NCBI GenBank assembly: GCA_902612325.1
Contig: CACMDB010000004.1
Location: 62,001 to 126,000 of the forward strand
Length of the DNA: 64,000 bases
From: an uncultured Pelagibacteraceae bacterium
GTDB lineage: Bacteria; Pseudomonadota; Alphaproteobacteria; Pelagibacterales; Pelagibacteraceae
Direction of reading: 5' to 3'
Notes under the pieces: model-generated
The model's database searches: none
What the model saw: the letters and a program-made list of their open reading frames with translations, nothing else
Told to the model about the DNA's origin: nothing
Position numbers and translations under genes: made by a program
Shown here: positions 1-8,797 of the stretch, one piece after another
Numbering within the stretch: position 1 is the first letter of the stretch
Layout of the letters: every line of letters starts with the position of its first letter

Positions 1-1
1 C

Positions 2-448
2 CCATTAGTTGGGGGTATCACTTTGTCCTTAATGACCCTACCAACAATAATTATAGCTGCTAGAGCATCTTTAAAAGCAGTTCCACCAAGTATAAGAGAG
101 GCAGCACTTGCTATGGGAGCAAGTCGAATGCAAACCACAATGCATCATACAGTTCCTCTTTCTATGCCTGGCACGTTATCAGGAACAATAATTGGTTTAG
201 CTCAAGCTTTAGGAGAAACTGCACCCTTAATTTTAATTGGAATGGTTGCTTTTGTTAACACGATACCTGGATCACCCATGGATCCTGCTGCAAGCTTACC
301 AGTTCAAATTTATATTTGGGCTGAAAGTGCTGAAAGGGGATTTGTAGAAAAAGTTTCGGCATGTATAATGGTCTTACTTGGCTTTTTAATAATAATGAAT
401 TTATTTGCCCAAATAATAAGACATAAGTTTGAGAAAAAATGGAGTTAA
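2..448 (+). CDS. pstA: Phosphate ABC transporter permease PstA (C-terminal part, cut by window start)
   Basis: This is the last ~148 residues of an inner-membrane permease of the PstSCAB phosphate importer. The reading frame is open from base 2, so the true start lies outside the window. It carries the permease EAA loop (E-A-A-L-A-M-G-A-S followed by T-V-P-L), the surface that contacts the PstB ATPase, and then hydrophobic segments typical of the PstA C-terminus. The stop codon is 1 base before the pstB ATG. Together with pstB-phoU-phoB it forms the end of a pst operon; pstS and pstC are expected upstream, outside the window. Confidence 0.93.
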   Translation, partial: PLVGGITLSLMTLPTIIIAARASLKAVPPSIREAALAMGASRMQTTMHHTVPLSMPGTLSGTIIGLAQALGETAPLILIGMVAFVNTIPGSPMDPAASLPVQIYIWAESAERGFVEKVSACIMVLLGFLIIMNLFAQIIRHKFEKKWS

Positions 449-449
449 A

Positions 450-1205
450 ATGATAAAGATTAAAGCAAAAGATGTTGATGTTTTTTATGGAAAAAAACAA
501 GCGCTCTTTAATATAAGTTTAGATATTGAGGAAAATCAAGTAACGGCATTAATTGGTCCATCTGGTTGTGGTAAATCAACTTTCCTAAGATGTCTTAATA
601 GAATGAATGATGTAATTGATATCTGTAGTGTTAAAGGAGAAATTTTAATTAATGATTTTAATATCAATGATAAAAGTTGTGATGTCGTAAGACTAAGAGA
701 AAAAATTGGTATGGTTTTTCAAAAACCCAATCCTTTCCCAAAAACTTTATATGAAAATGTATCTTACGGTCCAACAATTCATGGTATGGCTCAATCAAAA
801 CAAGAAATGGATGAAATTGTTGAGACTAGTTTGAAAAAGGCTGCATTATGGGAAGAGGTAAAAGATAGGTTGCATGAACCTGGAACTGGATTATCTGGAG
901 GACAACAGCAAAGACTTTGTATTGCTAGAGCGATTTCTGTAAGACCTGAAGTTATATTAATGGATGAACCTTGTTCAGCATTAGATCCAATAGCAACAGC
1001 ACAAATTGAAGAATTGATTGATGAGTTAAAAAAAGAGCACACAATAATAATTGTAACTCATTCTATGGCTCAAGCAGCACGTGTTTCTCAAAATACAGGT
1101 TTTTTTCATTTAGGACAATTGATTGAACATGGATCTACTGATAAAATATTTAAGAATCCTGATAATAAAAAAACGCAAGATTATATAACAGGGAGGTTTG
1201 GATAA
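450..1205 (+). CDS. pstB: Phosphate ABC transporter ATP-binding protein PstB
   Basis: Cytoplasmic ATPase that powers the Pst phosphate importer; 251 residues, normal for PstB. Walker A (G-P-S-G-C-G-K-S-T) is near residue 36, the ABC signature L-S-G-G-Q-Q-Q-R near 148 and Walker B with V-I-L-M-D-E-P near 168, followed by S-A-L-D-P-I-A-T and the H-loop histidine in V-T-H-S-M. An in-frame TTG at 429 would overlap pstA; the ATG at 450 starts the protein at M-I-K-I-K, where PstB homologues begin, so I chose it. The stop codon shares a base with the phoU ATG (TAATG), suggesting translational coupling. Confidence 0.97.
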   Translation: MIKIKAKDVDVFYGKKQALFNISLDIEENQVTALIGPSGCGKSTFLRCLNRMNDVIDICSVKGEILINDFNINDKSCDVVRLREKIGMVFQKPNPFPKTLYENVSYGPTIHGMAQSKQEMDEIVETSLKKAALWEEVKDRLHEPGTGLSGGQQQRLCIARAISVRPEVILMDEPCSALDPIATAQIEELIDELKKEHTIIIVTHSMAQAARVSQNTGFFHLGQLIEHGSTDKIFKNPDNKKTQDYITGRFG

Positions 1206-1912
1206 TGTCTGAAGCACCACATACAGTCAAATCTTACGAAGAAGAACTAAAAAATCTTAATGCTAATATAATTAAAATGGGAAGTGCATGTGAAGATTCT
1301 TTAGGTAAAGCAATTCAAGCCATTACAACAAGAGATAACAATATTGCAGAAGCTGTTATTCAAGAAGATGAAAAAATAGATAAATATGAGACTTTAATTG
1401 AACAGCAAGTTGTGAATTTAATTGCTTTAAGACAACCTATGGCAATTGATTTAAGAGAGACAGTAACGGCTTTGAAAATGTCTTCAGATTTAGAAAGAAT
1501 AGGTGATTTAGCAAAAAATATATCCAAGAGAACACTTTTGCTTAACGAAAATCTTCCAAAGAACTTGGTAGACTCATTGAATAGAGTATCTACCAATGTT
1601 CAAAAACAATTAAAATCAACATTAGATGCTTATCTAGAAAGATCTGCGCCAATGGCAGTAAATGTTTGGGAAGGTGATGAGCAAATAGATGATCTAACAA
1701 ATCTTTGTATGCAAGAAGTTATAAAATATCTTAAAGAAAATGAAAAAAATTTAGAAGATGGAACCCATTTATTATTTGTAACTAAAAACATAGAGCGTAT
1801 TGGTGATCATACTACAAATGTTGCAGAACAAGTTTATTATTTAGTTAAAGGCGAATATTTAGAAGGTGATAGACCCAAGGGAACAGAGCCAATTGTAACC
1901 GGAGAAAAATGA
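1205..1912 (+). CDS. phoU: Phosphate transport system regulatory protein PhoU
   Basis: All-helical protein of 235 residues with the two PhoU three-helix repeats. The repeated signature is visible twice, as S-D-L-E-R-I-G-D-L-A-K-N near residues 93-104 and as N-I-E-R-I-G-D-H-T-T-N near 195-205; these carry the metal-binding acidic residues of the family. PhoU links the Pst transporter to the PhoR kinase and restrains the Pho response when phosphate is sufficient. No PhoR kinase gene is in this window. phoB starts 3 bases downstream. Confidence 0.96.
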   Translation: MSEAPHTVKSYEEELKNLNANIIKMGSACEDSLGKAIQAITTRDNNIAEAVIQEDEKIDKYETLIEQQVVNLIALRQPMAIDLRETVTALKMSSDLERIGDLAKNISKRTLLLNENLPKNLVDSLNRVSTNVQKQLKSTLDAYLERSAPMAVNVWEGDEQIDDLTNLCMQEVIKYLKENEKNLEDGTHLLFVTKNIERIGDHTTNVAEQVYYLVKGEYLEGDRPKGTEPIVTGEK

Positions 1913-1915
1913 TTT

Positions 1916-2599
1916 ATGTCAGCTCATGTTTTCATAGCTGAAGATGAAGCATCAATTGTTAGTTTGTTAAAGTACAATCTTGAAAAAGAAGGTTATAAAG
2001 TCAGTCATTCAGAAAATGGAGAAGATGCTCTTAAACAAATAAAATTAAAACAGCCAGATTTAATATTAATGGATTGGATGTTACCAGAATTATCTGGTGT
2101 TGAAATTTGTAAAAACTTAAAAAAAGATAATAAGTTTAATGATATTCCTGTCATTATGTTAACTGCAAAAGGGGAGGAAGAAGACAAATTAAAAGCATTT
2201 GATACAGGTGCAGATGATTATGTAACTAAACCTTTTAGTCAAAAAGAATTGAATGCTAGAATTAAATCTTTATTGAGAAGATCTAAACCTCAATCATCAT
2301 CAGACATTGTAGAATTTACTGATTTAAAAATAGATCGGATTACAAAAAGAGTTTATAGAAAAGATAAAGAAATTACTTTGGGTCCAACTGAATTTAAACT
2401 CTTAGATTTTTTTATCAAAAATCCAAAAAGAGTTTATTCAAGAGAACAACTCTTAAACAATGTTTGGGGAGAAAATATATATGTTGAGTCTAGAACAGTT
2501 GATGTTCATATTAGAAGATTAAGACAAGCAATTAACATACAAAATACAAAACCTTTAATTAGAACAGTAAGATCAGCTGGTTATTCTTTAGAATCTTGA
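1916..2599 (+). CDS. phoB: Phosphate regulon response regulator PhoB (OmpR/PhoB family)
   Basis: Two-domain response regulator of 227 residues. The receiver domain has the acidic pair at E9/D10, the phospho-acceptor Asp at about residue 53 (L-M-D-W-M-L-P-E) and the conserved Lys at about 105 (V-T-K-P-F). The C-terminal winged-helix domain shows L-G-P-T-E-F-K-L-L and the D-V-H-I-R-R-L-R recognition region. Position after phoU argues for PhoB rather than another OmpR-type regulator. Its last 19 bases overlap the 3' end of the opposite-strand SixA-like gene. Confidence 0.95.
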   Translation: MSAHVFIAEDEASIVSLLKYNLEKEGYKVSHSENGEDALKQIKLKQPDLILMDWMLPELSGVEICKNLKKDNKFNDIPVIMLTAKGEEEDKLKAFDTGADDYVTKPFSQKELNARIKSLLRRSKPQSSSDIVEFTDLKIDRITKRVYRKDKEITLGPTEFKLLDFFIKNPKRVYSREQLLNNVWGENIYVESRTVDVHIRRLRQAINIQNTKPLIRTVRSAGYSLES

Positions 2600-3105
2600 A
2601 GATCTTTGGGTCTTATAAATTTTTTTAATACTCCCTTTTTCTCAACTTCATTCCAGGATTTAATATCAAACTCAATTTTTGCAAATGCTGCTGTTGGGAA
2701 TTTATAATTCATTAGTTTAAAATTATTCGTATTATGATTTTTTGTAAGATTTCGTACTAAATTTTTCACTGATGGTTCATGGTTTATAATCAAAATTGAT
2801 TTATATTCACTGGATATTTCTTTAATTTTTTTTATAATTGCATTCTCATCAACTAAATATAAATCTTTTGAAAAATTAACTTTTTTTGGCTTATTAATTT
2901 TCTTGGATAAAATTTGAAAAGTTTTTTTTGTTCTTTTTGATGATGAAATTAATGCATAATCAAATTCAAATTTTTTTTTAACAAAAAATTCACAAATCAT
3001 TTTTGCATTTTTCTTGCCTCTTTTAGTAAGTGGTCTATCAAAATCATTAATACTTAAATCATCCCAACTAGATTTTGCGTGTCTCATGACGTATAATTGA
3101 TACAT
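2581..3105 (-). CDS. sixA: SixA-type histidine phosphatase
   Basis: Histidine-phosphatase superfamily protein of 174 residues. It has the R-H-A catalytic motif right at the N-terminus (V-M-R-H-A-K-S-S-W, residues 6-14) and the second histidine in I-I-N-H-E-P-S, as in SixA phosphohistidine phosphatases (COG2062). I start it at 3105 (M-Y-Q-L-Y-V-M-R-H); the open frame runs on to 3198 but that would overlap ppk1. It lies divergent from ppk1 with only 13 bases between start codons and convergent with phoB, so it sits inside the phosphate block. Whether it acts on a phosphohistidine protein or a small molecule cannot be told from sequence. Confidence 0.85.
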   Translation of the reverse strand: MYQLYVMRHAKSSWDDLSINDFDRPLTKRGKKNAKMICEFFVKKKFEFDYALISSSKRTKKTFQILSKKINKPKKVNFSKDLYLVDENAIIKKIKEISSEYKSILIINHEPSVKNLVRNLTKNHNTNNFKLMNYKFPTAAFAKIEFDIKSWNEVEKKGVLKKFIRPKDLQDSKE

Positions 3106-3118
3106 AAAATCTAAATAT

Positions 3119-5275
3119 ATGACTGCTCTAAAAAAACAACATAAAGAAGAGTTGAAATCTAAATATATAAATAGAGAGCTTTCTTGGTTAAAATTCAACG
3201 ATAGAGTACTTTTAGAGGCGCAAAATATCGAAAATCCTCTTTATGAAAGAGTAAAGTTTTTATCAATTGCTGGGTCTAATCTAGATGAATTTTTTATGGT
3301 CCGTGTAGCTGGGTTATATAGTCAAATAAAACAAGAAGTTGACTCACTAAGCTCTGATGGTTTGACACCTGAAGAGCAAATGGATGAGGTAGTGCTTGAA
3401 ACTAAAAATCTATTAAAAAAACAGAACAAAATTTTTATTCAACTGATTATGGAATTAAAAAAAAATAATATCAATTTAGTTAAACCAGTTAATTTAAATA
3501 CTAAGGATAAAAAAAAACTTTTAGAAATATTTAAAGAAGAGATTTACCCTTTATTAACACCATCAGCAATTGATCCTGCACATCCATTTCCATTTATAAT
3601 CAATCAAGGAAGAGCAATTGTAATGAAGTTAAGAAAAAAAAATAAAAAAAGGATTTTAAACTCAATAATAGTAATACCAAAAGCATTATCTAGATTTATT
3701 GAAATTGAGTCTTCAAAAAATCATAAGAAATTTGTGATTCTAGATGATGTAATAAGTTTTTTTGCTAATGAAATTTTTCCAGATCATGATTTAGAAAAGA
3801 AAATGATTTTTAGAGTAATAAGAGACAGCGATGTAGAGATTCAAGAGGAAGCAGAAGATTTGGTTAGATCTTTTGAATTGGCTTTAAAAAGACGTAGAAC
3901 GGGTGATATTGTTCGTTTAGAGGTTCTTGAAAATAGTGATAACGAATTGATAAGATTTATAATTAATAAATTAGATATAAATCCTGACTATATTTATGAT
4001 GTTGCTGGCCTTGTTGGAATTCAAGATATAGATCAAATATGTAAAGTAAAAAATCCAAAATTAAGATTTAAACATTTTACACCTAGAGAAGTTGAAAGAT
4101 TAAAAGAATATAATGATAATTTTTTTGAAACTATTAAAAAGAAAGATTTAGTTGTTCATCATCCTTTTGAAACATTTGACTCAGTAATTGAATTTTTAAA
4201 CCAAGCAGCAAATGATAAAAAAGTTATAGCTATAAAACAAACTCTATATAGAACAACTCTAGACTCACCTATTGTTAAAGCTTTAATAACAGCTGCAGAA
4301 AACGGAAAAACAGTTACCGCTTTAATTGAAATTAAAGCTAGATTTGATGAGGAAGCTAATATTCAACTATCAAGAAGTTTAGAAAAAGTAGGTGTTCAAA
4401 TTGTTTATGGTTTTGCTAAATATAAAACTCATGCAAAATCATCATTAGTTTTAAGAAGAGAACAGGGTAAAATACAAACTTATTTTCATTTAGGAACTGG
4501 CAATTATCATCCAGTAAATGCTAAAATTTATACTGATTTGTCTTTATTTAGTTGTGATAAGAAAATGGCATCAGATGTTGAAAAGTTTTTCAATTATGTA
4601 ACAGGATACGCAAAACCAAAAAATTTAAATAAAATTTCTATTTCGCCAGTAAATATGAGGCAAACCTTAAATGAAAATATTGATGCTGAAATTAAAAATT
4701 CTAAAAATGGAAAATTTGCAGCTATTTGGGCAAAAATGAACTCTTTAGTAGATCCAGAAATTATTGATAAATTTTATGAAGCTTCGAATGCTGGTGTAAA
4801 AATTCATTTATTTGTAAGGGGTGTTTGTTGTTTAAGACCAGGAGTAAAAGATAGATCAGAAAACATATTTGTAAAAAGTATCATAGGAAGATTTTTAGAG
4901 CATTCTAGAATTTATTGTTTTAGCAATGGTACAAAAAAAATGCCTAATAGAAATGCAAAAGTATATATTTCGTCAGCTGATTTAATGCCGAGAAATTTAA
5001 ATCGAAGGGTAGAACTTCTAGTCCCAATTGAAAATGAGACTGTTCATGAACAGATCTTAGATCAAATAATGTTGGCAAATTATCTTGATACTAATCAGAG
5101 CTGGGAACTTGAAGCTGATGGTAATTATAAAAAAATTAAATATAGTAAGAGCGATTCCTTTTCAGCTCATGAATATTTTATGAATAATCCGAGCTTATCT
5201 GGAAGAGGTAAAGCTAAACTAAGAATGCAGCCTAAACAACTGCACTTAAGATTGATTAAAAGTGGAAGTAATTAA
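3119..5275 (+). CDS. ppk1: Polyphosphate kinase Ppk1
   Basis: Polyphosphate kinase of 718 residues, the usual Ppk1 length. It transfers the gamma phosphate of ATP reversibly to polyphosphate through a phosphohistidine. The N-terminal domain opens with Y-I-N-R-E-L-S-W-L-K-F-N and N-L-D-E-F-F-M-V-R. The core has A-I-K-Q-T-L-Y-R-T and the phospho-acceptor histidine in K-T-H-A-K near residue 438, followed by H-L-G-T-G-N-Y-H-P. The second HKD-like part contains S-S-A-D-L-M-P-R-N-L-N-R-R-V-E. The 3' end overlaps ppx by 14 bases, so the two opposing polyphosphate enzymes are co-transcribed. Confidence 0.97.
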   Translation: MTALKKQHKEELKSKYINRELSWLKFNDRVLLEAQNIENPLYERVKFLSIAGSNLDEFFMVRVAGLYSQIKQEVDSLSSDGLTPEEQMDEVVLETKNLLKKQNKIFIQLIMELKKNNINLVKPVNLNTKDKKKLLEIFKEEIYPLLTPSAIDPAHPFPFIINQGRAIVMKLRKKNKKRILNSIIVIPKALSRFIEIESSKNHKKFVILDDVISFFANEIFPDHDLEKKMIFRVIRDSDVEIQEEAEDLVRSFELALKRRRTGDIVRLEVLENSDNELIRFIINKLDINPDYIYDVAGLVGIQDIDQICKVKNPKLRFKHFTPREVERLKEYNDNFFETIKKKDLVVHHPFETFDSVIEFLNQAANDKKVIAIKQTLYRTTLDSPIVKALITAAENGKTVTALIEIKARFDEEANIQLSRSLEKVGVQIVYGFAKYKTHAKSSLVLRREQGKIQTYFHLGTGNYHPVNAKIYTDLSLFSCDKKMASDVEKFFNYVTGYAKPKNLNKISISPVNMRQTLNENIDAEIKNSKNGKFAAIWAKMNSLVDPEIIDKFYEASNAGVKIHLFVRGVCCLRPGVKDRSENIFVKSIIGRFLEHSRIYCFSNGTKKMPNRNAKVYISSADLMPRNLNRRVELLVPIENETVHEQILDQIMLANYLDTNQSWELEADGNYKKIKYSKSDSFSAHEYFMNNPSLSGRGKAKLRMQPKQLHLRLIKSGSN

Positions 5276-6773
5276 AAGTAAAAATAGTTTAAAATTAAAT
5301 CAGGCTAAATTAGCTATAATAGACATTGGATCAAACTCTATAAGAATGCTAATTTATGAAGATTTCAGTTCTTCTCGTGTGCCTTTTTTTAATGAAAAAG
5401 CAGTTTGTGAACTTGGAAAAAATTTAGATAAATCGAAAAAACTTCACAGATCTGGTACTGAATATGCTTTAAAAGTTTTAAAAAGATTTTCTGAAATTTT
5501 AAATGTTTCAAAAATCACAAATCTAAAGATTATTGCAACAGCAGTTATAAGAGAAGCAACTGATACAAAACCTTTTATTGATGAAGTTGAAAAACTTTTT
5601 AAAACTAAGATTAATATATTATCAGGCGAAGAAGAAGCTAAATGCACAGCTGAGGGAGTAAAAATAGGTTTTGAAAATGTTGATGGATTAGTTGCTGACC
5701 TTGGCGGTGGTAGTTTGGAGTTAGCCCGAGTTGAAAACAATATAGTAACCAATAAAACCTCATTACCTGTTGGTGTTTTAAGATTAATGAATAATCCTAT
5801 AGTTAAAAAAAGAAATTTAGCAAAATATATTAAAAAATTATTAAGAGATGAAAAATGGCTCTCAAAAAAGAAATTTAATAATTTATATTTAGTTGGAGGT
5901 ACTTGGCGTGCATTATTTAAATTACATCTTTTTCAAAATAATCATCCAGTACACATAATTCATCAATATAGTATTGATAATAATGTTTTATCTAAGTTTG
6001 TTGAAAAAATTTCTTCTTTTAATAAATCCAAACTTAAAACAGTTGAGTATATTTCAAAATCTAGAACACCATATTTACCTTATAGCTGTATTATACTTGA
6101 TGAAATTATGAAAGTTTCAAATCCAAAAAAAATTATTTGTTCCATCAGTGGTTTGCGTGAAGGATCTTTATCAATTGACCATTTTAAAGATGTAAAAGAA
6201 TCTGAAATTTTTTACAAAGCAATTGAGAAGGTTGCGCAAAAAAGAGGTGATTTAGGGTCAAATTATAAAAAATATTATGATTTTATTCATCCAGTTTTTG
6301 AAGGTAATGAGCACTTTAATAAGAAATTATTATATCTGGCATGTGTATTAAGTCATATGGATTGGGGATTGGGAGCATTTCAAAAAGCTGAATTGGTATT
6401 TCAAGAAACGATAAATACTCCTTTACTTAGATTGACTCATAAAGAAAGAATACAATTAGCTTTGTCATGCTATTGGCGGTACTGTAGTATCAAGTATAAT
6501 CCAAAGATCGAGTATTTAACTTTTTTGAATAATAATGAAATTTTTTCAAGCAAACAAGTTGGTGCAGCATTGAGATTTTCACAATCATTGACCTCGATAT
6601 CTACGATATTTCTTGAAGAGTTTAAATTGTATAAAAGAGGTAATGCTGTATTTTTAAAAATTCCATCACAACATCAAGAAATAATCTCAAAACAAGTTAC
6701 CAAAAGATTTAAAGCTCTTGCTAGAGAATTATTTTTAGAGCCAAGAGTAATTTATTCAAATAATTCAAAATAA
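5262..6773 (+). CDS. ppx: Exopolyphosphatase (Ppx/GppA family)
   Basis: Member of the ASKHA-fold Ppx/GppA phosphatases, 503 residues. The N-terminus has the phosphate-binding loop I-D-I-G-S-N-S-I-R, then L-S-G-E-E-E-A-K and the second loop A-D-L-G-G-G-S-L-E-L, all diagnostic; a C-terminal HD-like helical region follows. It probably removes terminal phosphates from polyphosphate and may also hydrolyse pppGpp. The start at 5262 is a GTG overlapping ppk1; no ATG precedes the first motif. ppk1-ppx pairing favours Ppx over GppA. Confidence 0.93.
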   Translation: MEVIKSKNSLKLNQAKLAIIDIGSNSIRMLIYEDFSSSRVPFFNEKAVCELGKNLDKSKKLHRSGTEYALKVLKRFSEILNVSKITNLKIIATAVIREATDTKPFIDEVEKLFKTKINILSGEEEAKCTAEGVKIGFENVDGLVADLGGGSLELARVENNIVTNKTSLPVGVLRLMNNPIVKKRNLAKYIKKLLRDEKWLSKKKFNNLYLVGGTWRALFKLHLFQNNHPVHIIHQYSIDNNVLSKFVEKISSFNKSKLKTVEYISKSRTPYLPYSCIILDEIMKVSNPKKIICSISGLREGSLSIDHFKDVKESEIFYKAIEKVAQKRGDLGSNYKKYYDFIHPVFEGNEHFNKKLLYLACVLSHMDWGLGAFQKAELVFQETINTPLLRLTHKERIQLALSCYWRYCSIKYNPKIEYLTFLNNNEIFSSKQVGAALRFSQSLTSISTIFLEEFKLYKRGNAVFLKIPSQHQEIISKQVTKRFKALARELFLEPRVIYSNNSK

Positions 6774-6893
6774 ACTTAAATTAATTAAACTTTAATAATA
6801 AGTAAATATTTCTGTAACTTAATCTTTTTAAGATAATTTACAAAATTTAAATATTCATTATTTTTTCCCCTGTTTAAATTTTGTTAATTAGCT

Positions 6894-6929
6894 TCTTTCT
6901 TCCTTCTCATTTAAGAGAAGGAAGAAAGA
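6894..6929. terminator. Perfect 15-bp hairpin between convergent genes
   Basis: The left arm 6894-6908 (tctttcttccttctc) is exactly complementary to the right arm 6915-6929, with a 6-base loop (atttaa). One arm is all pyrimidine and the other all purine. It lies between ppx (plus) and the 69-residue gene (minus), 10 bases beyond the stop of the latter. There is no long T-run directly after the stem on either strand, so it may be a factor-assisted terminator or an RNA 3'-end stabiliser rather than a classical intrinsic terminator. Confidence 0.65.
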
Positions 6930-6939
6930 CAATTTGGAA

Positions 6940-7149
6940 TTAATTATTTATAGATGCAGGAGACTGCTCTGCATTCTTCTTAGCAAGTTTTTTTGCTTTT
7001 TTTTCAGCAACCTTTTTTTCTAGACCAGCAATTTTAATATTAAGGCTTGATAATTTTTTTTCTTTAGCTGTAATTTTATTTTTAAGTTTATCAATTGATT
7101 TTAATATTTTTGTTTTTTTCTTTTCATTCTTTTTGAGTTTTTTTCTCAT
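6940..7149 (-). CDS. Small Lys-rich coiled-coil protein, function unknown
   Basis: A 69-residue, strongly basic protein. Residues 1-60 are lysine-rich with heptad-like hydrophobic spacing (I-L-K-S-I-D-K-L, L-S-S-L-N-I-K-I-A-G-L), predicting one long coiled coil; the tail is polar. It has no membrane segment and no cysteine. Upstream on its strand is an unusually strong Shine-Dalgarno (cggaggcagt before ATG), and a perfect hairpin sits just past its stop, both arguing that it is a real, well-expressed gene. I do not recognise a family; a nucleic-acid-associated or structural role is only a guess from composition. Confidence 0.75.
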   Translation of the reverse strand: MRKKLKKNEKKKTKILKSIDKLKNKITAKEKKLSSLNIKIAGLEKKVAEKKAKKLAKKNAEQSPASINN

Positions 7150-7228
7150 TACTGCCTCCGAATTATTTGATACTTAATTTAATCATATAATTCTAAAATA
7201 AAAAGGATATTTTGTTACAACCTATAGT

Positions 7229-7720
7229 TTATAGTTTTTTAAGACCAGTTATTAAATAAAAAAACATTGCTATATGAGAACTATTATTGAATTTTTGATT
7301 TAATATTAATTTAAATATCTCTCTTTGATTAAAAAGATGAATTCTAATACCTTGTTCTGGTTTCGAAATTTTAATTAAGTCTTCTGTGTAATAACCAGTA
7401 ATTTTAGTAGTTAGTCTTCCAGGTTCAGTATAAAAAGTTATTATTTTACTCAATTTTGATCTTGATCTATATCCTGTTTCTTCTCTTAATTCCTTATATG
7501 CTGATTGCAGAGTTGTTTCCTTTTTTTCCACTATGCCAGAAGGAAACTCGTAATTAATTTTATTAATTGGAACTCTTTTTTGGGAAACTACTACATATTT
7601 GTCTTTAATCTTAGGTATTACTAATGAAAGATTAGAAGTTTTAAGATAATGATAAAACTCTTTTTTTTTAAATTTTTTGTTAATTAAACTTATTCGATTG
7701 GTAAGTTTTATATTTTTCAA
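7229..7720 (-). CDS. Nudix hydrolase (ADP-ribose pyrophosphatase-like)
   Basis: Nudix-family hydrolase of 163 residues. The Nudix box spans about residues 62-84, starting G-I-V-E-K-K-E and ending E-L-R-E-E-T-G-Y; it fits the consensus except that the R of the R-E pair is Lys. The preceding E-F-P-S-G and following E-P-G-R-L-T-T resemble ADP-sugar pyrophosphatases, which split nucleotide-sugar diphosphates, but the substrate is not certain. The start is TTG at 7720 overlapping the aquaporin stop (TTGA), so it appears to be the last gene of the arsC-aquaporin operon. Its link with that cassette is unclear. Confidence 0.85.
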   Translation of the reverse strand: MKNIKLTNRISLINKKFKKKEFYHYLKTSNLSLVIPKIKDKYVVVSQKRVPINKINYEFPSGIVEKKETTLQSAYKELREETGYRSRSKLSKIITFYTEPGRLTTKITGYYTEDLIKISKPEQGIRIHLFNQREIFKLILNQKFNNSSHIAMFFYLITGLKKL

Positions 7721-8376
7721 TTTTTTTCTAAAAATAACTTTTTAACAATAAGTACAGCAATTAACATTCCAATAAGCTCAGCTAAAATATAATAAGGAGT
7801 ATTTAAATAACTAATACCAGTAAAAGACTCTGTAAATGTTCTAGCAATAGCAACAGCTGGATTTGCAAAAGAGGTTGAAGAAGTAAACCAATAACCTGCA
7901 GTAATGTAAAGCCCAACACTAGCAGCAACAGCAATTTTACCTGACTTCATTGAACCAAAAATTATTGTTATAAGCCCTAATGTTGCTATTACCTCAGATG
8001 TGAATATGTAAATCCCATCTCTTGACTTAGTAGATAATTCATAAATCTCATGTTCAAAAAAGAAATTAGCTAAACCAACACCAATTAAGCAACCAACTAA
8101 TTGAGCAATAATATAAAAGGGTAATAGTTTCTTTTTTAATTTACCTGTTATTGTCATTGCGATACTTACAAATGGATTAAAGTGAGCTCCTGATACATCA
8201 GCAAATACTGTAATGAGCACAAATAAACCTGCTCCTGTTGCTATAGTATTAGCTATTAACATCACAGCAACATCATTAGTTAAGTTTTCAGCCATTAAAC
8301 CTGAACCAACAATAATCATTACTAAAAAACAACTGCCTAATAATTCAGCAAGAAAATAGCGGCTTTTATTTTTCAT
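7717..8376 (-). CDS. aqpS: MIP-family aquaglyceroporin, probable arsenite channel (AqpS-like)
   Basis: Channel of the aquaporin/glycerol facilitator family, 219 residues, six membrane helices and two half-helix loops. The first loop motif is N-P-F (residues 67-69) rather than the standard N-P-A; the second is normal N-P-A (172-174) followed by Arg at 179. It overlaps arsC by 11 bases. In Sinorhizobium an aquaglyceroporin AqpS replaces the ArsB pump and lets arsenite made by ArsC flow out; the same pairing here makes that role likely. Glycerol or water transport cannot be excluded. Confidence 0.85.
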   Translation of the reverse strand: MKNKSRYFLAELLGSCFLVMIIVGSGLMAENLTNDVAVMLIANTIATGAGLFVLITVFADVSGAHFNPFVSIAMTITGKLKKKLLPFYIIAQLVGCLIGVGLANFFFEHEIYELSTKSRDGIYIFTSEVIATLGLITIIFGSMKSGKIAVAASVGLYITAGYWFTSSTSFANPAVAIARTFTESFTGISYLNTPYYILAELIGMLIAVLIVKKLFLEKN

Positions 8377-8797
8377 AAAGCAGTTCCTTTATTCTTTTAT
8401 GAATATTATTGTAAACTTTTTCTATTATTTCATCTTTTTTATTTAAGTCGTTTGTTTCATTAAGTAATTTAACAGGATCTTCTATATCCCAATGAATTAT
8501 CTGATCTTTATTTGGCCAAATAGGACAGACTTCGTTATTGGCATTATTACAAACTGTAATAATATAATCCATTTTAATTTGACCATTAATAAACTCATTA
8601 AAATTTTTAGATCTATAATTTGAAAGATCATAATGTTTTGACAATAAATAATTCTTCACATCATCATTTATTTTTCCTGTTGGATTACTCCCGGCACTAA
8701 AACCTTTGTACAAATCGTCATACTCATTATTTATAATACTTTCAGCAATAATACTTCTTGCTGAATTACCTGTGCAAACAAACAATATATTCTTCAT
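8366..8797 (-). CDS. arsC: Arsenate reductase ArsC, low-molecular-weight phosphatase type
   Basis: A 143-residue protein with the LMW-phosphatase P-loop at its N-terminus (C8-T-G-N-S-A-R-S) and the late acidic residue in E-D-P near 107. Two further cysteines, C83 and C91 (T-V-C-N-N and E-V-C-P-I-W-P), match the redox cysteine relay of the thioredoxin-coupled arsenate reductases and argue against a plain tyrosine phosphatase. It reduces arsenate, which enters through phosphate transporters, to arsenite for export, here probably by the adjacent aquaglyceroporin. The stop of the preceding small membrane gene abuts its start. Confidence 0.9.
   Translation of the reverse strand: MKNILFVCTGNSARSIIAESIINNEYDDLYKGFSAGSNPTGKINDDVKNYLLSKHYDLSNYRSKNFNEFINGQIKMDYIITVCNNANNEVCPIWPNKDQIIHWDIEDPVKLLNETNDLNKKDEIIEKVYNNIHKRIKELLYEK

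Noticed and set aside
3000-3120. Pho-box search between sixA and ppk1
   Set aside because: No pair of CTGTCAT-like repeats visible; PhoB control of ppk1 cannot be claimed from sequence.
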